Shown: one piece after another, positions 26,120 through 32,542 of the stretch | Layout of the letters: each line of letters starts with the position of its first letter | Numbering within the stretch: position 1 is the stretch's first letter | Virus record (IMG/VR): IMGVR_UViG_3300021438_000044 | Coordinates: 1-36,301 of that record | Source of the DNA: a virus | DNA: 36,301 nucleotides | Reading direction: 5' to 3' (one strand) | Notes under the pieces: model-generated | What the model was told of the DNA's origin: nothing | Databases searched by the model: none | The model's input: the letters and a program-made list of their open reading frames with translations, nothing else | Position numbers and translations under genes: made by a program

Positions 26120-26660
26120 TTAATTCGCCTTTCCTTTTATCTTTAGCATCAATCACCAATTTAGATAATGTGCGATCTGATTTAACTTCGCCCATTACAA
26201 AATTATAATTAGCTTGTAGTTCTTCTAGGGTTTGAGAATGATTAATTTTTTGAAGATAGTCTGAAGCATTAAGGACTGCTGATTGACCATCATCATCGTC
26301 TGCATATAAAGCACATAGGCTTGAGATTGAGTAGCGGCGAATATAAGATATAGCCGAACCCATGCTTTGTGCATCTTGCTTTTGTAAAGGACAGACAGCA
26401 GTATCTTCAATCCATTCACCTGAACTATGGATTAAACGGGTGGTTAGATGTAATTTACTGTCGTCTGAAGGACTTAATGATTGAATTAAAGCTATGCCAT
26501 TATCGTTTAATGGCTTTTTAACTGCATCAATCACAGAATTAATGTTAGCGTATTTGGATTTGTAATGAGGGTTGGTTGAATCTTTAACTGCAAAACGGAT
26601 TTCTTTTTGAGCCAAGACCAATGCTTCTGCAATAGCTTTTATGCTGTCTGATGTTTTCAT
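26112..26660 (-). CDS. erf: ERF-family single-strand annealing protein
   Basis: This 182-residue protein carries the ERF signature. TNPHYKSKYANINSVIDAVKKPLNDNGIALIQ spans 29-60, and DAQSMGSAISYIRRYSISSLCALYADDDD spans 96-124. The family (P22 Erf) anneals complementary single strands and circularises or recombines phage DNA. A helical C-terminal part follows. It works with the nuclease encoded two genes downstream. The ribosome site is AGGAAACC. Confidence 0.93.
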   Translation of the reverse strand: MKTSDSIKAIAEALVLAQKEIRFAVKDSTNPHYKSKYANINSVIDAVKKPLNDNGIALIQSLSPSDDSKLHLTTRLIHSSGEWIEDTAVCPLQKQDAQSMGSAISYIRRYSISSLCALYADDDDGQSAVLNASDYLQKINHSQTLEELQANYNFVMGEVKSDRTLSKLVIDAKDKRKGELNV

Positions 26661-26682
26661 GTCTTATGGTTTCCTGTAAAAG

Positions 26683-27033
26683 TTAAATAATATTTTCTAT
26701 TGTAGCATCATAAATGGCTCTAGCCCATCTATTGGTTTCATGTTTAGTATAAACAAAATAAGCCATATCTGAAATGACTTTATTTAAGGTATCACGAATA
26801 CGACCTTGTTTGTCATCGTTTGGATCAAACATGATGGTATGTATTTTATTTAAAAGAACGCCATTGCCTTCATAGTCAGCGTAAAGATCACCAAAGTTAT
26901 CACATTGGAAAGTTAAGTAATATTCAATCAACTCAAGCATATTTTTAATTTCATCTGAATCATCAAAGAAGTCAGGATCAGGTTGATGAAGTGCCTGAAT
27001 GTGTATCTTGTTTTCAACTGTGCGATCTGTCAT
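26683..27033 (-). CDS. Acidic hypothetical protein
   Basis: This is a 116-residue protein. I chose the ATG at 27033 because AAAGGAAC lies just upstream. The frame itself is open further. It is acidic in the first half (DPDFFDDSDEI) and helical (NMLELIEYYLTFQCDNFGDLYADY). No domain is recognised. It is the gene before ERF in the recombination operon. Confidence 0.65.
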   Translation of the reverse strand: MTDRTVENKIHIQALHQPDPDFFDDSDEIKNMLELIEYYLTFQCDNFGDLYADYEGNGVLLNKIHTIMFDPNDDKQGRIRDTLNKVISDMAYFVYTKHETNRWARAIYDATIENII

Positions 27034-27101
27034 GTCAGTTCCTTTAAGTTGTTGATTTTGTAGTATGCTAGTCTTATCTTGTTGATTTGGCAACATTAAT
27101 T

Positions 27102-27209
27102 TTATCCCAACCATTTCATGGCGATTGGGGTTAAAACATAAAGGCATAAAGCAAAATAAGATAGTGTAAAAATGGCATACACGATTGCAAGTTTGGTATC
27201 TTTACTCAT
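27102..27209 (-). CDS. Small single-span membrane protein
   Basis: This is a 35-residue peptide with one membrane helix (AIVYAIFTLSYFALCLYVLT). Its GGAG ribosome site is 7 bases before the ATG, and it overlaps the secreted repeat protein gene by 8 bases. Paired with a secreted protein, it may act in the envelope, but no function is known. Confidence 0.6.
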   Translation of the reverse strand: MSKDTKLAIVYAIFTLSYFALCLYVLTPIAMKWLG

Positions 27210-27468
27210 TGTTATCTCCAATATCTGATTTATAAGGATCGGTAGAACTTTGCACATATTCAAAAGAATCATTTTGCGAATTGTATTTGAGTTCTGAATT
27301 AGGTGCAACAAATTCGTATTTGTCATTAGTCCAATTGTATTTAAGCTTGGCATTAGATGGTGCGTAGTGCCATTCCTTTTCAACCCAATTGTAACGAAGC
27401 TTTGGTGCTTCACCACCAATTGATGTAATTGGTAGTGATATTAGCAATGCAATTAAAAGTTTGTTCAT
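27202..27468 (-). CDS. Secreted small protein with three LxYN repeats
   Basis: This is an 88-residue protein. Residues 1-19 look like a signal peptide (MNKLLIALLISLPITSIGG). The rest is three repeats of about 19 residues: PKLRYNWVEKEWHYAP, AKLKYNWTNDKYEFVAP and SELKYNSQNDSFEYV. It is presumably exported to the periplasm or surface. I know similar LKYN..(N)xW/YEY repeats from aquatic phage hypothetical proteins only. Superinfection exclusion or envelope binding is possible. It is spaced by one shared base from its upstream gene. Confidence 0.7.
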   Translation of the reverse strand: MNKLLIALLISLPITSIGGEAPKLRYNWVEKEWHYAPSNAKLKYNWTNDKYEFVAPNSELKYNSQNDSFEYVQSSTDPYKSDIGDNNE

Positions 27469-27926
27469 TATGCGGCTTCCTTTATATTGTTGTATTCCTG
27501 AAGCCTATGGACATTCATAAGGTCTTCATGGTCTGCGTTCCACAATGACTTATAAAAATCATTGTAGAGGTTTAAATGCTTTTCTAATAGCAAAGTGTCA
27601 GGTTTAACGCCACTAGCGTATTTGTGGTAGTTGCGTTCATATTCAAGCAACCAAATAGCAACATAGATAACTGAATTTTTACGGACTTCTAAATACTTTT
27701 CAGGCTCGTAAGAATAGCCACCATTTCTAACATACTTTTTAGAGGTCATGCCGCCTGAAATAACTTTATCCCAAACAATATAACCTTTAAGCTTGCCTTT
27801 GCGTTCACCACGAGTAATTCTAGGGAGTTGGTTGATAAGATCATCACCAAAGATTTTGCGAGCATAGGATTCGCCAAAATCTGAAGATAAGTAGGTTTTT
27901 TTGGTTTCGATTTGAGCATTAGACAT
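27468..27926 (-). CDS. Hypothetical protein of the minus-strand operon
   Basis: This is a 152-residue protein. The start at 27926 is preferred because AAAGGAAAC lies in the end of the previous gene and the longer reading has no ribosome site. Composition is Tyr/Lys-rich with GGMTSKKYVRNGGYSYEPEKYLEVRKNS and a helical C-terminus. Not recognised. It could be a nucleic-acid-binding protein given the basic patches, but that is a guess. Confidence 0.65.
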   Translation of the reverse strand: MSNAQIETKKTYLSSDFGESYARKIFGDDLINQLPRITRGERKGKLKGYIVWDKVISGGMTSKKYVRNGGYSYEPEKYLEVRKNSVIYVAIWLLEYERNYHKYASGVKPDTLLLEKHLNLYNDFYKSLWNADHEDLMNVHRLQEYNNIKEAA

Positions 27927-27927
27927 A

Positions 27928-28095
27928 TTAGTTTCCTTTAGTTTCTTGTTGAGTTGTATAAAGCACATCAATAGCTTGAGTTATTTTTTCGTCAAAGTCA
28001 AGCCAAAATGAATTAGTTGGAATTGAAAATTTAACTTCATGTTGCACAGCTTCTAAAAGTTTTTCAATTTTTAAGAATTTTTTTTCATTTATCAT
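27928..28095 (-). CDS. Small helical hypothetical protein
   Basis: This is a 55-residue protein starting MINEKKFLKIEKLLEAVQHE, with an amphipathic helix. An AAAGGAT ribosome site lies just after the internal terminator. Its stop is one base from the next gene's start, and its 3' end supplies that gene's ribosome site. No family is recognised. Confidence 0.6.
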   Translation of the reverse strand: MINEKKFLKIEKLLEAVQHEVKFSIPTNSFWLDFDEKITQAIDVLYTTQQETKGN

Positions 28096-28107
28096 ATTTT
28101 ATCCTTT

Positions 28108-28135
28108 AAAAAAACAGGGGCAATTAAGCCCCTTG
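28108..28135 (-). terminator. Intrinsic terminator inside the minus-strand operon
   Basis: On the minus strand the stem AGGGGC / GCCCCT with loop TTAATT is followed by G and a run of seven T. The stop codon of the first operon gene lies in the loop. It should end part of the transcript after the first gene, setting a ratio between it and the rest of the operon. No good promoter is seen between it and the next gene. Confidence 0.8.
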
Positions 28136-28465
28136 TCTTATTACTAATCCTGTTAAAACATCAACAACTGTTTCTTCAGGTTCAAAATTTGCCGCAATTT
28201 CAGCAAGAGTTTCTTCTGAATAACCATGTTGTTTTCTTAATCTAATATAATTAGCAATAGCTTTGTTATCTTCTTCAAATTTTGTTTCAAGGCTAATTTG
28301 AAGTGTTTGTTCTGAAATTTTGCCATCAACAAAAGCTAATTCAAGAATATCAATTGGTGGAACAGAATTGTTTGAAGCCCAACGAATAACGCCATTAGCG
28401 TCTGTGTAGTGTTCGTATTTGTCTAATTTAGCTACGAATCTGAAGTCTGTTGTTTGAAGTTTCAT
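28124..28465 (-). CDS. First gene of the minus-strand operon, unknown
   Basis: This is a 113-residue protein with a beta-rich N-terminus (TTDFRFVAKLDKYEHYTDANGVIRWA) and a helical, acidic C-terminus. No DNA-binding helix-turn-helix is obvious. A strong ribosome site (AAGGAAAC) precedes the start, and a promoter is visible 42-75 bases upstream. A terminator directly follows it, so it is expected to be the most abundant product of the operon. Confidence 0.7.
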   Translation of the reverse strand: MKLQTTDFRFVAKLDKYEHYTDANGVIRWASNNSVPPIDILELAFVDGKISEQTLQISLETKFEEDNKAIANYIRLRKQHGYSEETLAEIAANFEPEETVVDVLTGLVIRQGA

Positions 28466-28509
28466 GTTAGTTTCCTTAAAAGTTTCGTTAATAAAAATGT
28501 GTTGCTAGG

Positions 28510-28518
28510 TGTTATTAT
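28510..28518 (+). promoter_or_regulatory. Extended -10 promoter of the right-hand plus-strand genes
   Basis: TGTTATTAT is an extended -10 (hexamer 28513-28518) on the plus strand. It lies exactly over the -10 of the divergent minus promoter. The flanking GTGTTATWATGC is shared with the promoter at 20121. Transcription would start near 28525, ahead of the VRR-NUC gene. Confidence 0.5.
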
Positions 28519-28541
28519 GCCTATCTAAATATAAAAAACAA
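28514..28541 (-). promoter_or_regulatory. Promoter of the minus-strand operon
   Basis: On the minus strand, TTGTTT (28541-28536) and CATAAT (28519-28514) are separated by 16 bases, a sigma70-type pair. The start of transcription would fall near 28507, giving a leader of about 40 bases with the ribosome site AAGGAAAC. Confidence 0.6.
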
Positions 28542-28571
28542 CTATTTTTAACATTTAATAGCAAATATTTT

Positions 28572-28925
28572 ATGCAACAAAAAGAACACTTGGCACAGTC
28601 TTTGCTTATCCAATGGTTTAGGCTTCAGTATCCTTTAATGGCAAAATGCCTGTTTGCCATACCAAATGGTGGTGCTAGGCACATTGGCACAGCTATAAAA
28701 CTTAAAGCTGAAGGCGTTACAGCAGGCGTAGCAGACCTATTTTTAATGATTCCTAGCCATGGAAAACATGGTCTTTTCCTAGAAATGAAGCAAAAAGATG
28801 GAAAATTACAACAAAATCAAAAAGAGTTCCTTTTGTTAGCTGAATCAATGGGTTATGGTGCAGAAGTGGCTTTTGGTTTTGAAGATGGTGTAGAAAAAAT
28901 CAAAAATTACTTGCAAGAAAATTAG
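28572..28925 (+). CDS. VRR-NUC domain nuclease
   Basis: This is a 117-residue protein from the ATG at 28572. The upstream GTG at 28509 would lie at or before the predicted transcription start. The frame holds GVTAGVADLFLMI with Asp55 and GLFLEMKQKDGKLQQNQKEF with Glu71 and Lys73. This is the PD-(D/E)XK core of the VRR-NUC family, known for structure-specific DNA cleavage and resolvase-like roles in phages. No clear ribosome site precedes the ATG, so weak translation or an unusual start is possible. Confidence 0.85.
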   Translation: MQQKEHLAQSLLIQWFRLQYPLMAKCLFAIPNGGARHIGTAIKLKAEGVTAGVADLFLMIPSHGKHGLFLEMKQKDGKLQQNQKEFLLLAESMGYGAEVAFGFEDGVEKIKNYLQEN

Positions 28926-28940
28926 ATTTCGTTTTATAGT
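28911..28940 (+). promoter_or_regulatory. Promoter before the replication gene
   Basis: TTGCAA (28911-28916) and TATAGT (28935-28940) are 18 bases apart, a good sigma70-type match. It starts in the end of the VRR-NUC gene and would transcribe the replication gene from near 28947. Confidence 0.6.
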
Positions 28941-28975
28941 GCTTGAACATTACAAGACAATAAGCAAGGAAACTT

Positions 28976-29626
28976 ATGCACTATTATCAATACAACATTG
29001 CAGATTACCGCAAAGACACAACACATTTAACCCTGTTAGAGCATGGTTGTTACAGGCAGTTACTTGATCAATATTATCTTGATGAAAAGCCATTGCCTTT
29101 AGAAGAAGATAAACTTTTTAGATTATTTAATGCGAGGTCAGATGATGAAAAGAATGCTATTAAAAATGTCCTTAATGATTTTTGGACTAAAACTGAAGAT
29201 GGTTATGTTCAAGGAAGGTCTAAAACTGAAATTGAACTGTATAAAGACCGACTAGATACTGCATCCAAATCTGCAAAGAAGCGATGGGACAAGGGTTCTA
29301 TGCCAACCCAATGCCAACCCAATGCCAACCCATTGCTAACCACTAACCAAGAACCAATAACCAATAACTTAATAACCATTAACCAATATACATCTAAAGA
29401 CTTTGATGTCTTTTGGGAAGCGTATCCAAAGAAAAAGAAAAAGGAAGACGCTAGAAAAGCTTGGAATACGACAAGACCTAATATAGAAAATGTGCTTAAA
29501 GCTTTAGAATGGCAGAAACAATCGCCTGAATGGTTTAAGCAGGGTGGACAGTTCATTCCGTATCCCGCTTCATGGATACGATCTCATTCGTGGGAAGATG
29601 AAAAGTCTGTATCAGTAACATTTTAG
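28976..29626 (+). CDS. Replication initiation protein, DUF1376 (lambda O-like organisation)
   Basis: This is a 216-residue protein. The N-terminal domain (1-95, HYYQYNIADYRKDTTHLTLLEHGCYRQLL) is DUF1376, a winged-helix-like domain of phage replication proteins. A low-complexity linker (about 107-137) is encoded by the iterons. The C-terminal part DVFWEAYPKKKKKEDARKAWNTT is the domain often found at the end of such proteins. It would bind the origin in its own gene and recruit the helicase loader. The ribosome site is AAGGAAAC. Confidence 0.82.
   Translation: MHYYQYNIADYRKDTTHLTLLEHGCYRQLLDQYYLDEKPLPLEEDKLFRLFNARSDDEKNAIKNVLNDFWTKTEDGYVQGRSKTEIELYKDRLDTASKSAKKRWDKGSMPTQCQPNANPLLTTNQEPITNNLITINQYTSKDFDVFWEAYPKKKKKEDARKAWNTTRPNIENVLKALEWQKQSPEWFKQGGQFIPYPASWIRSHSWEDEKSVSVTF
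29300..29394 (+). repeat. Iterons inside the replication gene: candidate origin
   Basis: Three exact tandem copies of ATGCCAACCCA (29300-29310, 29311-29321, 29322-29332) are followed by a degraded copy. After that comes an AT-rich tract with repeated AACCA[AT] words, nearly free of G on this strand. The 11-base period is not a multiple of three, so the copies are read in three frames. The layout (iterons, then AT-rich DNA, in the linker of an O-like gene) mirrors the lambda origin. Confidence 0.7.
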
Positions 29627-29634
29627 GGGTATCA

Positions 29635-30009
29635 ATGTTAAGTGAACTTATGTGTTTATCAGCAATTATCGCAGGTGAAGCAGGTGGTGAAGTAATGCAA
29701 GGTCAGAAGTATAGTATTGGGCAAGTAGCGGTGGCTTATTCAGCAGTAAATAGAAAAGCTGATCCTAACTATCCAAAAACTATATGTGGCGTTATGAATC
29801 AACCTTATCAATACGAGTTTTTAAAAAAGAATGGAATGCCATCTAAAAAACAGATTGAGTATTTTATGCCTTTAGCAAAAGCAGTATTGGAACATAAGAT
29901 AGACGATCCAACAAATGGATGTAAGTGGTTTCATACAAAATGGATAAAACCATATTGGGCTAAAAACAAAGAAGTCAAATTAGCTTATATGAACCACATT
30001 TTTTATTAA
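29635..30009 (+). CDS. Cell wall hydrolase, SleB/CwlJ family (Hydrolase_2)
   Basis: This 124-residue protein contains the family core AGEAGGE with catalytic Glu15. GQVAVAYSAVNRKADPNYPKTICGVMNQ and a TNGCKWFHTKWIKPYW end (about 93-108) follow. The family cuts peptidoglycan glycan strands. It has no signal peptide, so it would need the holin or act inside the virion or cell. It lies in the replication block, far from the holin/M15 pair, with an AGGGGT ribosome site. Confidence 0.88.
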   Translation: MLSELMCLSAIIAGEAGGEVMQGQKYSIGQVAVAYSAVNRKADPNYPKTICGVMNQPYQYEFLKKNGMPSKKQIEYFMPLAKAVLEHKIDDPTNGCKWFHTKWIKPYWAKNKEVKLAYMNHIFY

Positions 30010-30026
30010 TAAGATTAGGACAAAAC

Positions 30027-30482
30027 ATGACACAAGAAAATATTGGAAGAATGCCTGCTCTTGAAGGATGGGTTCGTCAGCTTTATGGTGAACTCATACC
30101 TTCAAAGGTAGCAAACATTAAAGCTACTCAACCTGATATATCTAAAAACTATATTGTTTATTTAAGGGCAACAGGTCTTGTAGGTTTATTTTCAGAATCA
30201 AATAAAAATAGAGTTAAAGATTGTAATGTTCAGTTTATATTTGATGGTGATAGTTATAAATTTAAAGACATATCACTTATTAACCCTAAAGGCACATCTT
30301 TAAAAGACGATGACATAATTCGTCAATATGTAATATTTTTAAGGGGCATTGGAACTGTAGGTCTATGTTCAGTAACAAATCGCAACAGAACTCGTGCTTG
30401 TAATGTAGAATTTACATTTGATAGAGAAACACACGAACTTAAAGCTGTTAAAGTTATAAATCAAGGCGAAGATGAAGCATAA
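30027..30482 (+). CDS. Hypothetical protein with an internal 45-residue duplication
   Basis: This is a 151-residue protein. Residues 42-86 and 101-145 align without gaps, with about 20 of 45 identical by hand count. Shared features include LR..G.VGL, S..N.NR, CNV.F.FD and a final IN. Each unit looks like a small beta domain with basic tips and one cysteine. No known family is recognised. A nucleic-acid or replication accessory role is only a guess from the neighbours. It has an AGGACAAAAC ribosome site. Confidence 0.72.
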   Translation: MTQENIGRMPALEGWVRQLYGELIPSKVANIKATQPDISKNYIVYLRATGLVGLFSESNKNRVKDCNVQFIFDGDSYKFKDISLINPKGTSLKDDDIIRQYVIFLRGIGTVGLCSVTNRNRTRACNVEFTFDRETHELKAVKVINQGEDEA

Positions 30483-30690
30483 AGAACCCAACACTAAAGA
30501 ATGGATTTTAAAAGTCCATAGACAAACGCAAGTTGATCTTGAATATCGTAAGCAATTAGCCCAAGATGTTAGTCAGCTTGTAGAAGCTTTGGATTGGATG
30601 GTTGAAGGTCTTACTCAAGGCGATCCAAGATATGACGCAATACCTTGTGTAAGGAACGCAAAAGTAATTTTAGAGAAACTAAAGGGATAG
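30472..30690 (+). CDS. Small helical hypothetical protein
   Basis: This is a 72-residue, charged, helical protein (EYRKQLAQDVSQLVEALDWMVEGL). It overlaps the previous gene by 11 bases with AAGGCGAAG as ribosome site. Not recognised. Confidence 0.65.
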   Translation: MKHKEPNTKEWILKVHRQTQVDLEYRKQLAQDVSQLVEALDWMVEGLTQGDPRYDAIPCVRNAKVILEKLKG

Positions 30691-30692
30691 TT

Positions 30693-30914
30693 ATGGAAAC
30701 AGTAAAAGGTTACATGATAGAAGAATTTGATAAAAATGGAAATTTGGTATGGAAGATGTTTTCATTCTTTGAGCCTGATTCAATTCAATGGATGAAGGAC
30801 ATCAAGGGCAAATCTCATAATCTTGTTATTTCAAAACTTGGTGTTATTGAATCAAAAGAAATTAATAACATTGAAAAGAAATACGATTCATCTAAATTTG
30901 TTGTAGGGCTATAA
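30693..30914 (+). CDS. Small hypothetical protein
   Basis: This is a 73-residue protein. I take the ATG at 30693 because AAAGGGATAG lies just before it. The longer frame from 30645 lies inside the previous gene. The content is mixed alpha/beta (GYMIEEFDKNGNLVWKMFSF). No domain is recognised. Confidence 0.65.
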   Translation: METVKGYMIEEFDKNGNLVWKMFSFFEPDSIQWMKDIKGKSHNLVISKLGVIESKEINNIEKKYDSSKFVVGL

Positions 30915-30915
30915 A

Positions 30916-31023
30916 ATGTTAGAAAAGATTATTAATTTTGCAATTAAATTATTAATGATTGGTGGGGCAATAGGATTACTTCTTGGACTATCTTTAGTGT
31001 TAGAATTAGCTTTTATCCGATGA
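30916..31023 (+). CDS. Small single-span membrane protein
   Basis: This is a 35-residue peptide with a Gly/Leu-rich membrane helix (LLMIGGAIGLLLGLSLVLEL). It begins just after the previous stop, and its stop overlaps the next start (ATGA). The function is unknown. Confidence 0.55.
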   Translation: MLEKIINFAIKLLMIGGAIGLLLGLSLVLELAFIR

Positions 31024-31211
31024 GTAATTTTATGGAAGTATTATTTCGTTATTTAGTATTTGATGATGTTGGCGATCCTATTCGTAGGTTTAGAACAAAG
31101 CATGAAGCTGAATGTTATGTTTTGCATAGACCTAATCATAAGATTGTAAGGTTGCCACCACCACCAAAAGAAAATGTATTTGATTTAATAAAAGATGAGC
31201 CATTGTTTTGA
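31020..31211 (+). CDS. Small hypothetical protein
   Basis: This is a 63-residue protein with FRYLVFDDVGDPIRRFRTKHEAECYV and a proline run (RLPPPPKE). It is coupled to the upstream membrane peptide by ATGA. A later in-frame ATG at 31032 is an alternative start. The DDVGDPIRRFRTKHEAE pattern recurs in small phage proteins of unknown role. Confidence 0.6.
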   Translation: MSNFMEVLFRYLVFDDVGDPIRRFRTKHEAECYVLHRPNHKIVRLPPPPKENVFDLIKDEPLF

Positions 31212-31351
31212 GCCATACATTAATAATTATTACAGGTTTAATTTATTCTTATATAAGTATTGAACAATTTTGGCTAGGCAATTATGGAATGAGCATATGT
31301 TATTTTGGATATGCTTTAGGTAATGTAGGTTTATATTTAATGGTTAAATAA
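31208..31351 (+). CDS. Small two-span membrane protein, TTG start
   Basis: This is a 47-residue protein that begins at TTG overlapping the previous stop. It has two hydrophobic stretches (LIIITGLIYSYISI and SICYFGYALGNVGLYLMV) around a QFWLGNYGM loop. I recall similar short proteins (Q.[WL].GN.GM...F.GYALGN) in other aquatic phages, all of unknown role. The conserved loop supports a real gene despite the rare start. Confidence 0.55.
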   Translation: MSHTLIIITGLIYSYISIEQFWLGNYGMSICYFGYALGNVGLYLMVK

Positions 31352-31363
31352 AAAGGATAAGAC

Positions 31364-31525
31364 ATGATATTACATGAGTTTATGGAAGGTAAAAGAAAAG
31401 CAACTGTGCATGAAGAAGAAGGAAAGTTTATTGTTTATTATTATTTGAATAATGAACTTGTTAAAGTAAAGCCTGCTTACGATGAAGAAGATGCTGAAAT
31501 ATTAGCAGAAGATTGGGTTTTATGA
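31364..31525 (+). CDS. Small acidic hypothetical protein
   Basis: This is a 53-residue protein starting MILHEFMEGKRKATVHEEEG and ending in an acidic helix (DEEDAEILAEDWVL). AAAGGATAAG is its ribosome site and its stop overlaps the next start (ATGA). Not recognised. Confidence 0.6.
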   Translation: MILHEFMEGKRKATVHEEEGKFIVYYYLNNELVKVKPAYDEEDAEILAEDWVL

Positions 31526-31953
31526 ATCAAAACGACAAGACAAGCTTCAAGTCCATGATGGACACAGTTACATCTTTATATCAAAAGCCTAATCTTGATA
31601 TTGATACTTTAAGGGTTTGGTTTCATAAACTTGATAAGTATGAATTTAATGTAGTTACCAAAGCTTTTGATAAGTGGGTTGATAATAATAAATTTATGCC
31701 TACTGTATTTGACATTCTACAACTCTGCCGGGAAAAGCCTGTTGAGTTTGTCCAACTCCAAGCACCTAAACTAAACAATCAGCAAAACAAGGCACAGGCA
31801 GATAAGCTATTGGCTTTAATTCAGGAAAAGATGCCACAGGAAGAAAAGAAGTTAAATGATATGCGAGCATGGGCAAGACGCATTATGGCTAATCCTAAAA
31901 ACTATTCTGCTATATCTTTAAAGACTGCCAAGGAAGCGTTGAGTGCGAAATGA
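31522..31953 (+). CDS. Possible helicase loader / replication accessory protein
   Basis: This is a 143-residue protein from the ATG at 31522, coupled by ATGA to the previous gene. The N-terminal half (MMDTVTSLYQKP, then VWFHKLDKYEFNVVTKAFDKWV and FMPTVFDILQLCR) resembles the small helical domain of phage helicase loaders and inhibitors (G39P-like, lambda P-region proteins). The C-terminal part is helical and basic. With an O-like initiator upstream, a loader role is sensible but not proven. Confidence 0.55.
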   Translation: MNQNDKTSFKSMMDTVTSLYQKPNLDIDTLRVWFHKLDKYEFNVVTKAFDKWVDNNKFMPTVFDILQLCREKPVEFVQLQAPKLNNQQNKAQADKLLALIQEKMPQEEKKLNDMRAWARRIMANPKNYSAISLKTAKEALSAK

Positions 31954-32540
31954 AAATATTAATAGCTTGTGAGTTTAGTGGAACTGTTAGAGAAGCATTT
32001 AAAAAATTAGGACATGATGCTTGGTCTTGCGATTTAGAGCCTACAGAAATACCCGGTAATCATTATCAAGGCGATATGTTTGATATTGTTAATAATGGGT
32101 GGGATTTAATAATTGCACATCCGCCATGCACACATTTAGCTGTAAGTGGTGCGGCACACTTTGCTAAAAAAAGAGCGGATGGAAGACAACAACAAGGCAT
32201 AGATTTTTTTATGAAAGTTGTTAATATAAATGTTCCTAAATTAGCAATTGAAAATCCAATAGGAATTATGTCCACAATATATAAAAAACCAAATCAAATT
32301 ATTCAACCTTGGCAATATGGTCATCATACAACAAAAGCAACTTGTCTTTGGTTAAAAGGACTTCCATTATTACAACCTACAAATATTGTTGATAAAGGTG
32401 AAGTTTGGGTTGCAAAAAGTGGAAACAGAATGTCTAAATGGTTTTATGAATCATCTTGTTTGCCACCAAAAGAACGCGAAAAAATGAGAAATAAAACTTT
32501 TCAAGGTATAGCTGATGCAATGGCTAATCAATGGGGATAA
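31950..32540 (+). CDS. C5 cytosine DNA methyltransferase-like protein
   Basis: This is a 196-residue protein. Motif I-like CEFSGTVREAFKKLGHDAWSCDL (7-29) is followed by the catalytic loop AHPPCTHL with Cys60 and the AIENPIG motif at 99-105. This is the Dcm fold in a short phage form. The target recognition region is very small or missing, so its specificity is uncertain. It may modify phage DNA against host restriction. It overlaps its neighbour by 4 bases. Confidence 0.8.
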   Translation: MKILIACEFSGTVREAFKKLGHDAWSCDLEPTEIPGNHYQGDMFDIVNNGWDLIIAHPPCTHLAVSGAAHFAKKRADGRQQQGIDFFMKVVNINVPKLAIENPIGIMSTIYKKPNQIIQPWQYGHHTTKATCLWLKGLPLLQPTNIVDKGEVWVAKSGNRMSKWFYESSCLPPKEREKMRNKTFQGIADAMANQWG

Positions 32541-32542
32541 TT

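Noticed and set aside
26140-27147. Extended starts and shadow frames on the minus strand (for example 26225-26419 and the start at 27147)
   Set aside because: The first is a shadow within the ERF gene. The longer start of the acidic protein lacks a ribosome site, while ATG 27033 has AAAGGAAC.
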